In this document: piece after piece, positions 1 to 8,711 of the stretch
How the letters are laid out: the number at the start of each line of letters is the position of its first letter
How positions within the stretch are numbered: position 1 is the stretch's first letter
NCBI RefSeq assembly: GCF_000786215.1
Contig: NZ_JROG01000007.1
Coordinates: 62,001 to 126,000 of the forward strand
Length of the DNA: 64,000 nt
Direction: 5' to 3'
Origin: Sphingomonas sp. 35-24ZXX
GTDB taxonomy: Bacteria > Pseudomonadota > Alphaproteobacteria > Sphingomonadales > Sphingomonadaceae
The notes under the pieces: model-generated
The model's input: the letters and a program-made list of their open reading frames with translations, nothing else
What the model was told of the DNA's origin: nothing
The model's database searches: none
Translations under genes and position numbers: made by a program

Positions 1-178
1 TGCGCCGGATGTCCGCATCGCGGCTGCTTTCCGCCGCCTTGCGGATGCGTGCCATCTCTCCTTCGGCTGCGGCCAGCGCGGGGCCTGCGCCAGCGGTCAG
101 CGCCACGCCCGAACCCAGCAGCGCGGCCGAACGGAGCATCTGACGACGCGTGGCGGATGACGGCGGTGTTTGTGACAT
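1..178 (-). CDS. N-terminal fragment of a Tat-exported protein
   Basis: Only the first 59 codons lie inside the window; the gene runs off the left edge. The ATG at 178 opens with a twin-arginine signal: T-R-R-Q-M-L-R at residues 10-16, a hydrophobic alanine/glycine/leucine stretch, then an A-L-A cleavage site near residue 36. The mature part begins with a charged, probably helical segment. Twin-arginine signals carry folded, often cofactor-bearing enzymes to the periplasm. The function cannot be named from this fragment. It is divergent from the hemerythrin-like gene at 329, with about 150 bases between them that show no obvious motif. Confidence 0.75.
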   Translation of the reverse strand, partial: MSQTPPSSATRRQMLRSAALLGSGVALTAGAGPALAAAEGEMARIRKAAESSRDADIRR

Positions 179-328
179 TCTGGCTTACCCCTCAATGGCT
201 TGGATCTGCGAGACTGGATCACCGCGACGAACCGCGCAAGCGGTAACCTCCCGTAAACCTCGCCAACCTAAATCCCCGGATATGGGGCTACCTTCTGCTG
301 GCAGTCGCCATCAACACGGGCACAGTTC

Positions 329-751
329 ATGACCAGCAAGGCGTTTGCCGATCATCACGACCAGCTAGTGGGATTGGCCAAGGGGATAGTGGCGACCGTC
401 ACAACGGGATCGTCCGATGCGTTGCAGCATCTGCCGGCGCAGCGCATGGCGCTGTCCAAGATGGTCAACCGGCATTGCGGCGAAGAGATTGCGCTGATCA
501 ATGCGCGCGCGCGCGAACTGCAGAGCGACCCGACCAAGGCGGCCCTGATCCGGCGCTTCCATGACGAATTGCTCGCCTGGCGCGGCGATCTGATGGAATG
601 CAATGCGAGCTGGCCGCAACGGGCGGTGGTCAGCGATCCTCGCGGCTTCCTGTCGGTCTTCACCGGCCTGAGCGACCGGTTGCAGGCCCGGGTGCGGTGG
701 GAAGAGGACGAATTCTACCCGGCGGTGATGGGCCAATTCGCCCGCCACTGA
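329..751 (+). CDS. hemerythrin-like domain protein
   Basis: This is a 140-residue, probably all-helical cytoplasmic protein without signal peptide. Its pattern fits the hemerythrin HHE cation-binding family: paired histidines at residues 9-10, a mid-protein histidine near residue 49 (R-H-C-G-E-E), another in R-F-H-D-E-L, and a C-terminal W-E-E-D-E-F-Y-P. That last block resembles the H-E-E-x-x-x-F/Y-P iron-binding end of family members but has Trp where His is usual, so the diiron site may be incomplete. Such proteins sense or buffer oxygen, nitric oxide or iron. The ATG at 329 is the first good start after the divergent promoter region. Confidence 0.6.
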   Translation: MTSKAFADHHDQLVGLAKGIVATVTTGSSDALQHLPAQRMALSKMVNRHCGEEIALINARARELQSDPTKAALIRRFHDELLAWRGDLMECNASWPQRAVVSDPRGFLSVFTGLSDRLQARVRWEEDEFYPAVMGQFARH

Positions 752-767
752 CTCAGCATTTCCGTCC

Positions 768-1046
768 TCAGTCGGCGTGCGCCGTCCGGCTGCGGGTGAC
801 GCGGTAAAGCGGCTGCATCGGTTGCGCGGCGACATCGGCCAGCGGGATCGCGGTCTCGCACACCGCGCATTCCGCGCTCATCCGCCCGACGTGCCAGCTC
901 TTGCCGCCGCATCCGGGGCAATGATTGACGTGGCCAGCATGGTAGAGCGGCATGAACCCGCGACCGGCAATGCGGCGCGCAAAGGCGTGGCCTGCCGCCA
1001 GCGCGTGGCCGGGGTCGAACGAGAGCCGGGGATAGTGCATCGTCAT
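768..1046 (-). CDS. small zinc-ribbon protein
   Basis: The product has 92 residues with two Cys pairs, C43-x2-C46 and C60-x2-C63, spaced as in a zinc ribbon. The N-terminal half is rich in His and Ala. I chose the ATG at 1046 because GAGGA lies at the right distance upstream. The frame stays open further upstream, but that part lacks a ribosome site. It is convergent with the hemerythrin-like gene, with 16 bases between the stops. I do not recognise a named family. A metal-binding, nucleic-acid or protein-contact role is inference. Confidence 0.6.
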   Translation of the reverse strand: MTMHYPRLSFDPGHALAAGHAFARRIAGRGFMPLYHAGHVNHCPGCGGKSWHVGRMSAECAVCETAIPLADVAAQPMQPLYRVTRSRTAHAD

Positions 1047-1209
1047 GGCCGTTTTCCTCAAAACTGTGACCGTCATTACGCGCGGTCGGCGAAACGGTTT
1101 CCTGGGGCGATGAACCGTTCACCGCATTTCTACACCATCGGCCGCAGCCCGTTGTGATGCGCGGCATATTGCGTCCGCAACGCGCGGCGCAAATCCCTGT
1201 TGCCAAACA

Positions 1210-1235
1210 TGATATTTGATATAAATATGATATCA
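1210..1235 (+). promoter_or_regulatory. AT-rich operator/promoter with three TGATAT repeats
   Basis: TGATAT occurs three times in the same orientation, at 1210, 1217 and 1228. The last copy extends to the perfect palindrome TGATATCA at 1228-1235. The block is strikingly AT-rich for this genome and ends 26 bases before the SPFH start codon. The operon encodes its own Arc-like repressor, so this is the natural candidate for an autoregulatory operator overlapping the promoter. That link is inference. Confidence 0.5.
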
Positions 1236-1260
1236 CAATTTGAGTCGGAGGGAGTCACAC

Positions 1261-2175
1261 ATGCAAGAGCATTCCACAGCAGGCAGCAGCCACCCATCGG
1301 GGGCCATGGTAGCGAGCGTCGAAAGCCCGGCGAGCACGTTCAACGGCTATATCTTCCTGCTGCTGTTGCTGGTGTCGATGGCGCTTCCCGTTCTGGGGGT
1401 CGGCATGGCCAAGGGCGGCAATCCGCTGGGCTTTGCCATTATGATCGTCAGCGGTATCGCGTTTCTGCTGATCATCAGCGGCTTCTACATGCTCAACCCC
1501 AACGAGGCCGCCGCGATCCAGCTGTTTGGCAGCTACAAGGGCACCGATCGCAACACCGGCCTGCGCTGGCGCTGGCCCTGGCTCAGCCGCAAGAAAATCT
1601 CGGTGCGCGTGCACAACGTCACGTCGGCCACGATCAAGGTCAACGATCTGCGCGGCAACCCGATCGAGATGGCGACCAATGTCGTCTGGCGCGTCGCCGA
1701 TACCGCCAAGGCGCTGTTCGATGTGGAGAATTATCAGGAGTTCGTGGACATCCAGATCGAAAGCGCGGTCCGCGTCATCGGCGCGCGCTACCCTTATGAC
1801 GATTTCAACGTCGACGAGGTGACGCTGCGCGGTGATGCTTCCGAGGTCAACCACGAACTGGAAAAGCAGCTGCACGAACGTGTCGCCGCTGCCGGTGTGC
1901 AGATCGACGAATGCCGCCTGACGCATCTGGCCTATGCGCCCGAGATCGCCCAGTCGATGCTGCGCCGTCAGCAGGCCGAGGCGGTCATTGCGGCGCGTTC
2001 GCGTCTGGTCGAAGGCGCGGTGACCATGGTCGAGCACGCGCTGGCGATGCTGAGCGAGAAGAACGTGGTCAACCTCGACGACGAGCGCAAAGCCGCGATG
2101 GTCTCCAACCTGATGGTGGTGCTGTGCGGCGAACGCGATACCCAGCCCGTGGTCAACGCAGGATCGCTCTATTGA
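1261..2175 (+). CDS. SPFH/Band 7 domain membrane protein
   Basis: This is a 304-residue stomatin/prohibitin-family protein. Two hydrophobic segments (about residues 27-47 and 54-77) are followed by the SPFH domain. The domain shows the typical conversion of the membrane-proximal strand into a charged beta/alpha fold ([25 protein letters not shown]). A helical C-terminal region follows, with a coiled-coil-like, Ala/Glu-rich stretch. SPFH proteins oligomerise at membranes and scaffold microdomains or proteases. The ATG at 1261 is chosen because GGAGGG lies about ten bases upstream; an ATG at 1240 has no such site. An Arc-like regulator follows 8 bases downstream, so the two are cotranscribed. 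Confidence 0.85.
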   Translation: MQEHSTAGSSHPSGAMVASVESPASTFNGYIFLLLLLVSMALPVLGVGMAKGGNPLGFAIMIVSGIAFLLIISGFYMLNPNEAAAIQLFGSYKGTDRNTGLRWRWPWLSRKKISVRVHNVTSATIKVNDLRGNPIEMATNVVWRVADTAKALFDVENYQEFVDIQIESAVRVIGARYPYDDFNVDEVTLRGDASEVNHELEKQLHERVAAAGVQIDECRLTHLAYAPEIAQSMLRRQQAEAVIAARSRLVEGAVTMVEHALAMLSEKNVVNLDDERKAAMVSNLMVVLCGERDTQPVVNAGSLY

Positions 2176-2183
2176 GCTGAACC

Positions 2184-2402
2184 ATGGTCGCACCCCCCAA
2201 GAAATCCTTCGCCCTGCGCCTCGAGCCGTCGCTTCATGCGGCGATCGAGCGCGCAGCCGCATCCGAGTTCCGCAGCGTGAATGCGGAAATCGAGGTGCTG
2301 CTGCGCGAGGCGCTGGCGCGGCGGGGGATCAAGGTGGCAGCCCCTGAACAGCGACCGAGGGGGCGTCCACCCAAGGAGGGTTCGGACGATCCCGAGGTAT
2401 AG
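2184..2402 (+). CDS. Arc-family ribbon-helix-helix regulator with AT-hook
   Basis: The protein has 72 residues. Residues 7-45 fit a ribbon-helix-helix fold: a short beta strand (K-S-F-A-L-R-L), then two amphipathic helices (P-S-L-H-A-A-I-E-R-A-A and S-V-N-A-E-I-E-V-L-L-R-E-A-L). Arc/MetJ-type proteins dimerise and insert the strand into the major groove. Residues 58-64 read P-R-G-R-P-P-K, an AT-hook core that binds the minor groove of AT-rich DNA. The gene follows the SPFH gene by 8 bases and probably regulates that operon through the TGATAT repeats at 1210-1235 (inference). Confidence 0.8.
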   Translation: MVAPPKKSFALRLEPSLHAAIERAAASEFRSVNAEIEVLLREALARRGIKVAAPEQRPRGRPPKEGSDDPEV

Positions 2403-2525
2403 TTCGCGTTTTGGACGCAAGGCTGCTATCGTCCCGCTATCGGCCGGGACCAGCGCGATGAAGCGCAGTCCCGCGCCCGCCTCTCCCCCGGTTGCAAAAC
2501 CAGCCAACGCCAAGGAGGGCACAGT

Positions 2526-2789
2526 GTGCGCGTCACCGAAAAATTCTGCCGCGAGCAGGAAAGCCTGCAGATCGCCAAGGCTGCCACCGAAACCCTGACC
2601 AACCGCCGCAACATTGCGCTGGCTGCCGCCAAGGCCTGGGACAGCGCCGCGCAGCTGGCGCACAAGCAGGAATCGAAGACCGAGCCGCTCGACAAGCTCG
2701 ACGCAGCGATCACGCTCGAATTCGCCGAGGAAGAAGCGGCGGGTCTGGATGGCGAGGACGACGTGCCCGAAGGCGACGACAGGGCTTGA
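2526..2789 (+). CDS. hypothetical small acidic protein
   Basis: This 87-residue protein has a helical, Ala-rich N-terminal half and a very acidic tail (E-E-E-A-A-G-L-D-G-E-D-D). It has no signal peptide or membrane segment. The GTG at 2526 is taken as start because a strong AAGGAGG lies at 2512-2518. That, with the biased GC-rich third positions, is the main evidence that the gene is real. It ends 4 bases before the convergent nitroreductase stop. I do not recognise a family. Confidence 0.6.
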   Translation: MRVTEKFCREQESLQIAKAATETLTNRRNIALAAAKAWDSAAQLAHKQESKTEPLDKLDAAITLEFAEEEAAGLDGEDDVPEGDDRA

Positions 2790-2793
2790 GAGA

Positions 2794-3387
2794 TCAGCGT
2801 AGCGAAGGCTGCCACTCGCTGAACACGGCATCGAATTCCGGCCGTGGCCGTTCCTCCTGCGGCTGGCCCGCGGTTCCCATATAGACGAAGCCCGCGATCT
2901 GCTCGGGCGCGGATCCGAACAGATTGCGCACCATATCGCTGTAGCTGGGCCAGCCGGTGATCCAGCCACCAACGAAGCCCCGCGCGTGGGCGGCATGGAG
3001 CAGGTTCATCACGAACGCGCCTGCCGAAAGCTGTTGTTCCCACAACGGAATCTTGCTCGATTCGCGGGGACAGAACAAAACCACCAGCATCTCGGGTGCG
3101 TGGCGCGCGAAGGTCTCCATCGCCTCGATCTCCAGCCGCCCGGCTCCGGGCTTTTCGGCGCGATAGGCCTGCGTCAGGCCTTGCGCCAGCGCATCGCGCT
3201 GGTCGCCCGCGACATGCACCACGCGCCACGGATTGAGCTTGCCATGGTCGGGCGTGCGCAGTGCGGTCGCCACGATCTCGCGGATCTGTGCGGCATCGGG
3301 CCCCGGCGCGATCATCGCGCGCGGGCTGCCCGAACGGCGGGTGGCAAGATAGCGGGTCAGCGAGGAAAGGTCATTGAATTCGGTCAC
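2794..3387 (-). CDS. nitroreductase family protein
   Basis: The 197-residue product fits the FMN-dependent nitroreductase fold. It has an N-terminal R-R-S-G-S-P-R/A-M phosphate-binding segment, the T-P-D-H-G-K-L-N-P-W-R motif typical of the NfnB/YdjA group, and a C-terminal G-F-V-Y-M-G-T block. YdjA-like members are small and reduce nitroaromatic or quinone-like compounds with NAD(P)H. The GTG at 3387 is preferred because GGAGCC precedes it and homologues start at this point. An in-frame ATG at 3441 would add a Cys/Arg-rich leader that looks non-coding. It is divergent from the peptide transporter gene. Confidence 0.8.
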   Translation of the reverse strand: MTEFNDLSSLTRYLATRRSGSPRAMIAPGPDAAQIREIVATALRTPDHGKLNPWRVVHVAGDQRDALAQGLTQAYRAEKPGAGRLEIEAMETFARHAPEMLVVLFCPRESSKIPLWEQQLSAGAFVMNLLHAAHARGFVGGWITGWPSYSDMVRNLFGSAPEQIAGFVYMGTAGQPQEERPRPEFDAVFSEWQPSLR

Positions 3388-3540
3388 GCAAAGGCTCCGG
3401 CAGCAGGGGCGCAAGCGGCAGTCTGGTAACAACTGCAACAAGGCGCTTCACACCCGCGCATTTTTGTCTAGGTTGGCCGCCACGCTATGGACGGCCCAGG
3501 GACAGGCCGCCAACAAAAAATCGACGGGAGATATGCGATA

Positions 3541-5124
3541 ATGGCCAGCGGTTATGCCGTCAGCGGCGATTCCAAGGGCACGTTTCTGGGACACCCCAAG
3601 GGGCTGTACGTGCTGTTCTTCGCGGAAATGTGGGAACGCTTTTCCTATTACGGCATGCGCGCGCTGCTGATCTTCTACCTCACCAAGCACTGGCTGTTTT
3701 CGGACGAGAAATCGGGCGTCATCTACGGCGCCTACACCGCTCTGGTCTACATTACCCCGGTGCTCGGCGGCTATCTGGCCGACCGGTATCTGGGCCAGCG
3801 CAAGGCGGTGACCTTTGGCGCGGTGCTGCTGACCTTCGGCCACGCGCTGATGGGTTTCGAGGGCACCGGCGGGCAGGATCCCGCATCGCTCAGCATCTTC
3901 TGGCTGGCATTGGCGTTTATCATCGTCGGTTCGGGCTTTCTCAAGGCGAATATCTCGGTGATCGTCGGCCAGCTCTATCCGCGCACCGATGTGCGGCGCG
4001 ATGGCGCGTACACCATCTTCTACATGGGCATTAACCTGGGCGCGTTCCTCGGCTCGCTGGCCTGCGGCTATCTGGGTGAAACCTATGGCTGGTCCTATGG
4101 CTTCGGCGCAGCGGGCATCGGCATGCTGCTGGGCCTGATCGTGTTCATCCTCGGCAAGCCGCTGCTGTGCGGACGCGGCGAATCGCCCGATGCCGCCGCG
4201 CTCGCTGCTCCCGTCATGGGCATCAAGAAGGAATGGCTGATCTACGGCGTCGGCATCGCCGCGGTTCTCGGCATCTGGGCGCTGATCCAGTACCAGGACG
4301 TGGTCGGCTGGCTGCTGCTGGGCTCGGGCATCATCCTGGTCGGCTATGTGCTGCTGACCGCGGTCACCAAGCTGGAACCGCATGATCGCGACCGCATTTT
4401 CGCTGCGATGTTCCTGATCCTGGGCTCGATCCTGTTCTGGGCGCTGTTCGAACAGGCCGGTTCATCGCTCAACCTCTACACCGACCGCTATGTCGATCGC
4501 GGCGCGGTTCCCGCCTCGGTCTTCCAGTCGGTCAACGCGATGTACATCGTGCTGCTGGCGCCGTTCTTCGCCGGCATCTGGACCTGGCTGGGCCGCCGCG
4601 GGCTTGAGCCTTCGGCGCCTGCCAAGTTCGGCCTGGCGATGATCCAGCTGGGCGCGGGCTTCCTGGTGCTGGTGGCAGGCGCTGCCGCCACCGGCGAAGG
4701 CGTGCCCACCCCGGTGCTGTTCATCTTCCTCATCTACCTACTCCACACCATGGGCGAGCTGTGCCTGTCGCCCGTCGGCCTCAGCGCCATGAACCGGCTG
4801 GCGCCGGCGCACATGGCCTCGCTGATCATGGGCACGTGGTTCTTCGCATCAGCCTCGGGCAATTTCGTCGCGGGTCTGATCGCGGCGGCCACCGGCTCTG
4901 AAGCGGCAAGCGGCGAAGGCGCGGGCCAGCAGACGGTGCTCGACGTCTATTCGAACATCGGCTGGATCGCGATCGGCGTCGGCATTGCCGTGCTCGTCGT
5001 TGCTCCGCTGATCAAGAAGCTGATGCACCTCGACACGCTGCAGGATGCAGAGCCGCTGGCGGGCGAAGCCGAGCTGGCCGAAAACCAGGCAGCGGGCGTC
5101 CATCCGGCCACCCGCGGCGTCTGA
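3541..5124 (+). CDS. POT/PTR-family proton-coupled peptide transporter
   Basis: This is a 527-residue inner-membrane protein of the major facilitator fold with about 12-14 hydrophobic segments. The first membrane segment carries the family hallmark E-x-x-E-R-F-x-Y-Y at residues 29-37 (E29, E32, R33, Y36, Y37), used for proton coupling and peptide binding. G-A-Y-T-A-L-V-Y and G-G-Y-L-A-D-R-Y-L-G follow in segments 2-3. The family imports di- and tripeptides with protons. The ATG at 3541 is used; the upstream ATG at 3487 gives an implausible leader. Two secreted hydrolase genes follow 41 bases downstream in the same direction, which could supply peptide breakdown products. Confidence 0.9.
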   Translation: MASGYAVSGDSKGTFLGHPKGLYVLFFAEMWERFSYYGMRALLIFYLTKHWLFSDEKSGVIYGAYTALVYITPVLGGYLADRYLGQRKAVTFGAVLLTFGHALMGFEGTGGQDPASLSIFWLALAFIIVGSGFLKANISVIVGQLYPRTDVRRDGAYTIFYMGINLGAFLGSLACGYLGETYGWSYGFGAAGIGMLLGLIVFILGKPLLCGRGESPDAAALAAPVMGIKKEWLIYGVGIAAVLGIWALIQYQDVVGWLLLGSGIILVGYVLLTAVTKLEPHDRDRIFAAMFLILGSILFWALFEQAGSSLNLYTDRYVDRGAVPASVFQSVNAMYIVLLAPFFAGIWTWLGRRGLEPSAPAKFGLAMIQLGAGFLVLVAGAAATGEGVPTPVLFIFLIYLLHTMGELCLSPVGLSAMNRLAPAHMASLIMGTWFFASASGNFVAGLIAAATGSEAASGEGAGQQTVLDVYSNIGWIAIGVGIAVLVVAPLIKKLMHLDTLQDAEPLAGEAELAENQAAGVHPATRGV

Positions 5125-5165
5125 TCCGCGCACACCCACTACCGAACTGCGACAGGGAAACATCT

Positions 5166-6584
5166 ATGCGATACGGGTTCACTGCGCCGCTGGCGGCCAT
5201 ATTGGTCGTCGGCTGCGCCAATACGACAAGTGCCGAGGCACCTTCCACCGCGAGCAGCAATGCCCCCAAGGCCGCGAAGGTCAGCTTTGACGAGAACCCC
5301 TATCCCAGCACGTACAAGCCTTATGGCGGCGCGGCGACGGCGATCCGCAACGTCACCATCTTCGATGGCGAAGGCGGCCAGATCGACAACGGCGTGGTGT
5401 TCTTCTCTGGCGGCAAGATCACCGCGGTCGGCGGTGCGGACACGCCGATCCCTGCCGATATCACGGTGATTGATGGCACCGGCAAGTTCGTGACGCCGGG
5501 CATCATCGATATCCACAGCCATCTGGGCGATTATCCCTCGCCCGGCGTGCAGGCGCATTCGGACGGCAACGAGGCGACCAGCCCGGTCACCGCTGACGTC
5601 TGGGCCGAACATTCGGTCTGGCCGCAGGACCCCGGTTTCAGCCGCGCGCTCGCCAATGGCGGGATCACGTCGCTGCAGATCCTTCCCGGTTCCGCGAACC
5701 TGTTCGGCGGTCGTTCGGTCACGCTCAAGAACGTTCCTGCCCGCACCATGCAGGGCATGAAGTTCCCCGGCGCGCCTTACGGCCTCAAGATGGCGTGCGG
5801 CGAGAACCCCAAGCGCGTCTATGGCAGCCGCAACCAGAAGCCCGCCAGCCGCATGGGCAATCTGGCCGTCAACCGCCAGACCTGGGCCCGCGCCGCCGAG
5901 TACAAGGCACGCTGGGACGAGTATGAAAAGAAGGGCGGCACGCCCCCTGCGCGCGACATCGGCATGGATACGCTGAAGGGCGCGCTGGAAGGCAAGATTC
6001 AGATCCACAACCACTGCTATCGTGCCGATGAAATGGCCATCGTCATCGATATGGCCAAGGAGTTCGGCTATACCGTCTCGACCTTCCACCACGCGGTGGA
6101 AAGCTACAAGATCGCCGATTTGCTCAAGGCCAACGGCATCTGTTCCGCCGTCTGGGCCGACTGGTGGGGCTTCAAGATGGAATCCTATGACGGCATTCCA
6201 GAGAATGCCGCGATCATCCAGAACGCAGGTGCGTGCACCATCATCCATTCGGACGATCAGGACCAGATCCAGCGCTTGAACCAGGAAGCCGCCAAGGCCT
6301 TGGGTGATGGCCGCCGCATGGGCTTCAACATCACCGATGCCACCGCGATCCGCTGGCTGACCTACAACCCCGCCAAGGCGATGGGCATTGCCGACCAGAC
6401 CGGCAGCCTGAGGCCCGGCAAGATGGCCGATGTCGTGCTGTGGAATGCCAATCCGCTGTCGGTCTATGCCCGGCCTGAAAAGGTCTGGGTCGATGGCGCG
6501 ATGCTGTATGATGCGAATGATCCCAAGCGCCGTCCGGTGAGCGATTTCGAGCTGGGCCAGCCGGGTGAGGGAGACACGAAATGA
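5166..6584 (+). CDS. secreted amidohydrolase (imidazolonepropionase-like), lipoprotein
   Basis: The 472-residue protein begins with a lipoprotein signal whose lipobox V-V-G-C puts the lipidated Cys at residue 17. The amidohydrolase TIM barrel follows, with the metal-binding D-I-H-S-H at residues 115-119, further histidines in I-H-N-H-C and F-H-H-A-V, and a catalytic Asp in H-S-D-D-Q-D. The C-terminal composite beta domain closes with P-G-K-M-A-D-V-V-L-W. Relatives hydrolyse cyclic amides or C-terminal Xaa-Pro-type dipeptides in the periplasm. The gene overlaps the next amidohydrolase gene by 4 bases, so translation is coupled. The exact substrate is unknown. Confidence 0.85.
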   Translation: MRYGFTAPLAAILVVGCANTTSAEAPSTASSNAPKAAKVSFDENPYPSTYKPYGGAATAIRNVTIFDGEGGQIDNGVVFFSGGKITAVGGADTPIPADITVIDGTGKFVTPGIIDIHSHLGDYPSPGVQAHSDGNEATSPVTADVWAEHSVWPQDPGFSRALANGGITSLQILPGSANLFGGRSVTLKNVPARTMQGMKFPGAPYGLKMACGENPKRVYGSRNQKPASRMGNLAVNRQTWARAAEYKARWDEYEKKGGTPPARDIGMDTLKGALEGKIQIHNHCYRADEMAIVIDMAKEFGYTVSTFHHAVESYKIADLLKANGICSAVWADWWGFKMESYDGIPENAAIIQNAGACTIIHSDDQDQIQRLNQEAAKALGDGRRMGFNITDATAIRWLTYNPAKAMGIADQTGSLRPGKMADVVLWNANPLSVYARPEKVWVDGAMLYDANDPKRRPVSDFELGQPGEGDTK

Positions 6585-7900
6585 GCCGTAACATGAACAA
6601 GGCGCTCCTCTTCGTCTCCGCCGCTGCAACGCTGTTTGCAGCCCCCCTCGCCGCCCAGACGGTCGCGATCACCGGCGGCAAGGTCGTCATCGGTGATGGC
6701 AGCGCGCCGATCGAGGGCGGCACCGTGGTGCTGCGCGATGGCAAGGTCGTCGCGGCAGGTGCAGGCGTTGCCGTGCCCGCAGGCGCACAGGTGGTCGATG
6801 CCAGCGGTCGCTGGGTGACACCTGGCCTGTTCGCCGGTTTTACCCGGCTGGGCCTGATCGAGGTCGAGGCGGTCAACGAGACCAATGACAGCAGCGCCGG
6901 CCGGGGCGAATTTTCCGCCGCGATCGATGTGGTCCCGGCGATCAATGCCAAGGTCAGCGCGATTGCGGTCAACCGCGCGGCGGGGATCACCCGTGCTGTC
7001 GTGGCCCCCGCCGCACCCGCTTCGATCTTTGCCGGAATGGGCGCGGTGATCGACCTCGGCGATGACTATGACGCGGTCACCAAGGGCCGCGCCTTCCAGT
7101 TCGTCGAACTGGGCGAGACGGGCTCGGCCAAGGCAGGCGGCAGCCGCGCCTCGGCGTTCCTCGAGTTTCGCAACTCGCTGATCGAGGCGCGTGCGCTGGC
7201 GACGGGCCAGCGCGGCGTGGCAGCCCATCCGCACGATGCCCTGCTCAACCGCCAGGATGCTGCGGCGCTGGTGCCGGTGGTGAATGGCGAAATCCGCCTT
7301 GTAGTGCATGTCGAGCGGGCGGCCGACATTCTGAACGTCATCAAGCTGCGCGAGGAGTTCCCCTCGCTCAAGCTGGTGCTGGTCGGGGTGTCCGAAGGCT
7401 GGCTGGTCGCCAACCAGATTGCCGCCGCCGGCATCCCGGTGATTGCATCGGCATTGAACGACCTGCCATCGGACTTCGAGAAAACCGCCGCCACCCAGTC
7501 GAACATCGGCCGGATGAAGCGCGCGGGCGTGACGGTCGCGATCGGCATGATCAACGATAACGAGGCACACCGGCTGCATTACTCGCCGCAATATGCCGGC
7601 AATCTGGTAGCGCTGCAGCGCGTGCCTGGCGCCACGGGGCTGACCTGGGATCAGGCCTTTGCCGCGATCAGCTCGGGCCCGGCCCAGGCGATGGGCGTCG
7701 ACGCCATGCTGGGTAGCCTGAAGCCCGGCCGCCAGGGCGATGTCGTGATCTGGGACGGCGATCCGCTGGAGCTCTCGTCCGCACCGGTCGCGGTGATGAT
7801 CGACGGCGTCCAGCAGCCGCTGGACAATCGCCAGGCACGGCTGCGTGACCGCTATCGCACCCCGCAGGAAGGGGCTTTGCCAAAAGCCTATGAGCGCTAG
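6581..7900 (+). CDS. amidohydrolase-fold protein lacking the HxH metal motif
   Basis: The 439-residue protein has a Sec signal ending A-A-P-L-A-A-Q at about residue 26. It matches the amidohydrolase fold at both ends: an N-terminal beta domain (I-T-G-G-K-V-V-I-G-D-G), T-P-G-L at about residue 80, and a C-terminal P-G-R-Q-G-D-V-V-I-W. Where the active partner has D-I-H-S-H, this copy reads F-A-G-F-T at residues 84-88, so the first two metal ligands are gone. It overlaps the active amidohydrolase by 4 bases (ATGA). A non-catalytic or regulatory partner in a hetero-oligomer is the simplest reading, but that is inference. Confidence 0.8.
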   Translation: MSRNMNKALLFVSAAATLFAAPLAAQTVAITGGKVVIGDGSAPIEGGTVVLRDGKVVAAGAGVAVPAGAQVVDASGRWVTPGLFAGFTRLGLIEVEAVNETNDSSAGRGEFSAAIDVVPAINAKVSAIAVNRAAGITRAVVAPAAPASIFAGMGAVIDLGDDYDAVTKGRAFQFVELGETGSAKAGGSRASAFLEFRNSLIEARALATGQRGVAAHPHDALLNRQDAAALVPVVNGEIRLVVHVERAADILNVIKLREEFPSLKLVLVGVSEGWLVANQIAAAGIPVIASALNDLPSDFEKTAATQSNIGRMKRAGVTVAIGMINDNEAHRLHYSPQYAGNLVALQRVPGATGLTWDQAFAAISSGPAQAMGVDAMLGSLKPGRQGDVVIWDGDPLELSSAPVAVMIDGVQQPLDNRQARLRDRYRTPQEGALPKAYER

Positions 7901-7961
7901 TATGCCCACCACGGGGACTCGCTGACACTCGGCATTTCCGGCGACAGGGGGAAGAGCGGTG

Positions 7962-8642
7962 ATGCAGGGCTATGCGATGCTGTTGGCGGGGGCGATCGGC
8001 TTTGTCGGCAGCCATTTCGCGATGTCTCACCCCTTGCGAGCCCCGTTGGTGGCGCGGCTGGGCGACAAGGGTTTCCAGCTGGTCTACACTCTGGTGTCGT
8101 TCGCGACCTTCTTCCTGATGGTCGAAGGCTTCCGCCGCGCGCCCATCGCAACACCCTATTGGACCGCCGGGGATGGCATCTGGGCGGTCAGCACCGTGCT
8201 GATGCTGATCGCCGCCATCCTGTTTGCAGGCTCGCTGATCGGCAATCCGGCGCTGCCGGTGCCGGAAGCTGCCGCCAAGAAGATCGCGGTGAAGGAGCCG
8301 GCGGGCGTCTTTCGCATCACCCGCCACCCGATGATGTGGAGCTTTGCGCTGTGGGGCGTGTCGCACATCCTCGTCGCGCCGCGGCCGGATACCTTCATCC
8401 TGTGCGGTGCGATCATCATTCTCGCGCTGGTCGGGGCCAGGCTGCAGGACGGCAAGAAGTTCGTGCTGATGGGCGATGCCTGGCTGCATTGGCAGGCGCG
8501 CACCAGCTTCCTTCCGTTCGCACGCGGCGTTGCCTTTCCCGGCTGGCTGGCGCTGATCGGAGGCACGCTCCTTTGGCTGGCGGCGCAATGGGCGCATATG
8601 CCGGCAGGCGTTGGGGCGGCCGGTATCTTCCGCTGGTGGTGA
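7962..8642 (+). CDS. NnrU family membrane protein
   Basis: The 226-residue integral membrane protein has about six hydrophobic segments. The family-typical block R-I-T-R-H-P-M-M-W lies in the middle, and S-H-P-L-R near the N-terminus. NnrU proteins occur near denitrification or isoprenoid/carotenoid genes and share the fold of the isoprenylcysteine methyltransferase/NnrU superfamily. The biochemical role is not settled. A GTG three bases upstream (7959) is an alternative start; a G-rich AGGGGGAAG precedes both. It follows the amidohydrolase pair by 61 bases. Confidence 0.8.
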   Translation: MQGYAMLLAGAIGFVGSHFAMSHPLRAPLVARLGDKGFQLVYTLVSFATFFLMVEGFRRAPIATPYWTAGDGIWAVSTVLMLIAAILFAGSLIGNPALPVPEAAAKKIAVKEPAGVFRITRHPMMWSFALWGVSHILVAPRPDTFILCGAIIILALVGARLQDGKKFVLMGDAWLHWQARTSFLPFARGVAFPGWLALIGGTLLWLAAQWAHMPAGVGAAGIFRWW

Positions 8643-8711
8643 GGCGGGGCGCCCTAGCCCTTTAGTTGCCTGCCCCTTTAGTTGACCGCACGCGCGCCCT
8701 ATATCCTGCCC

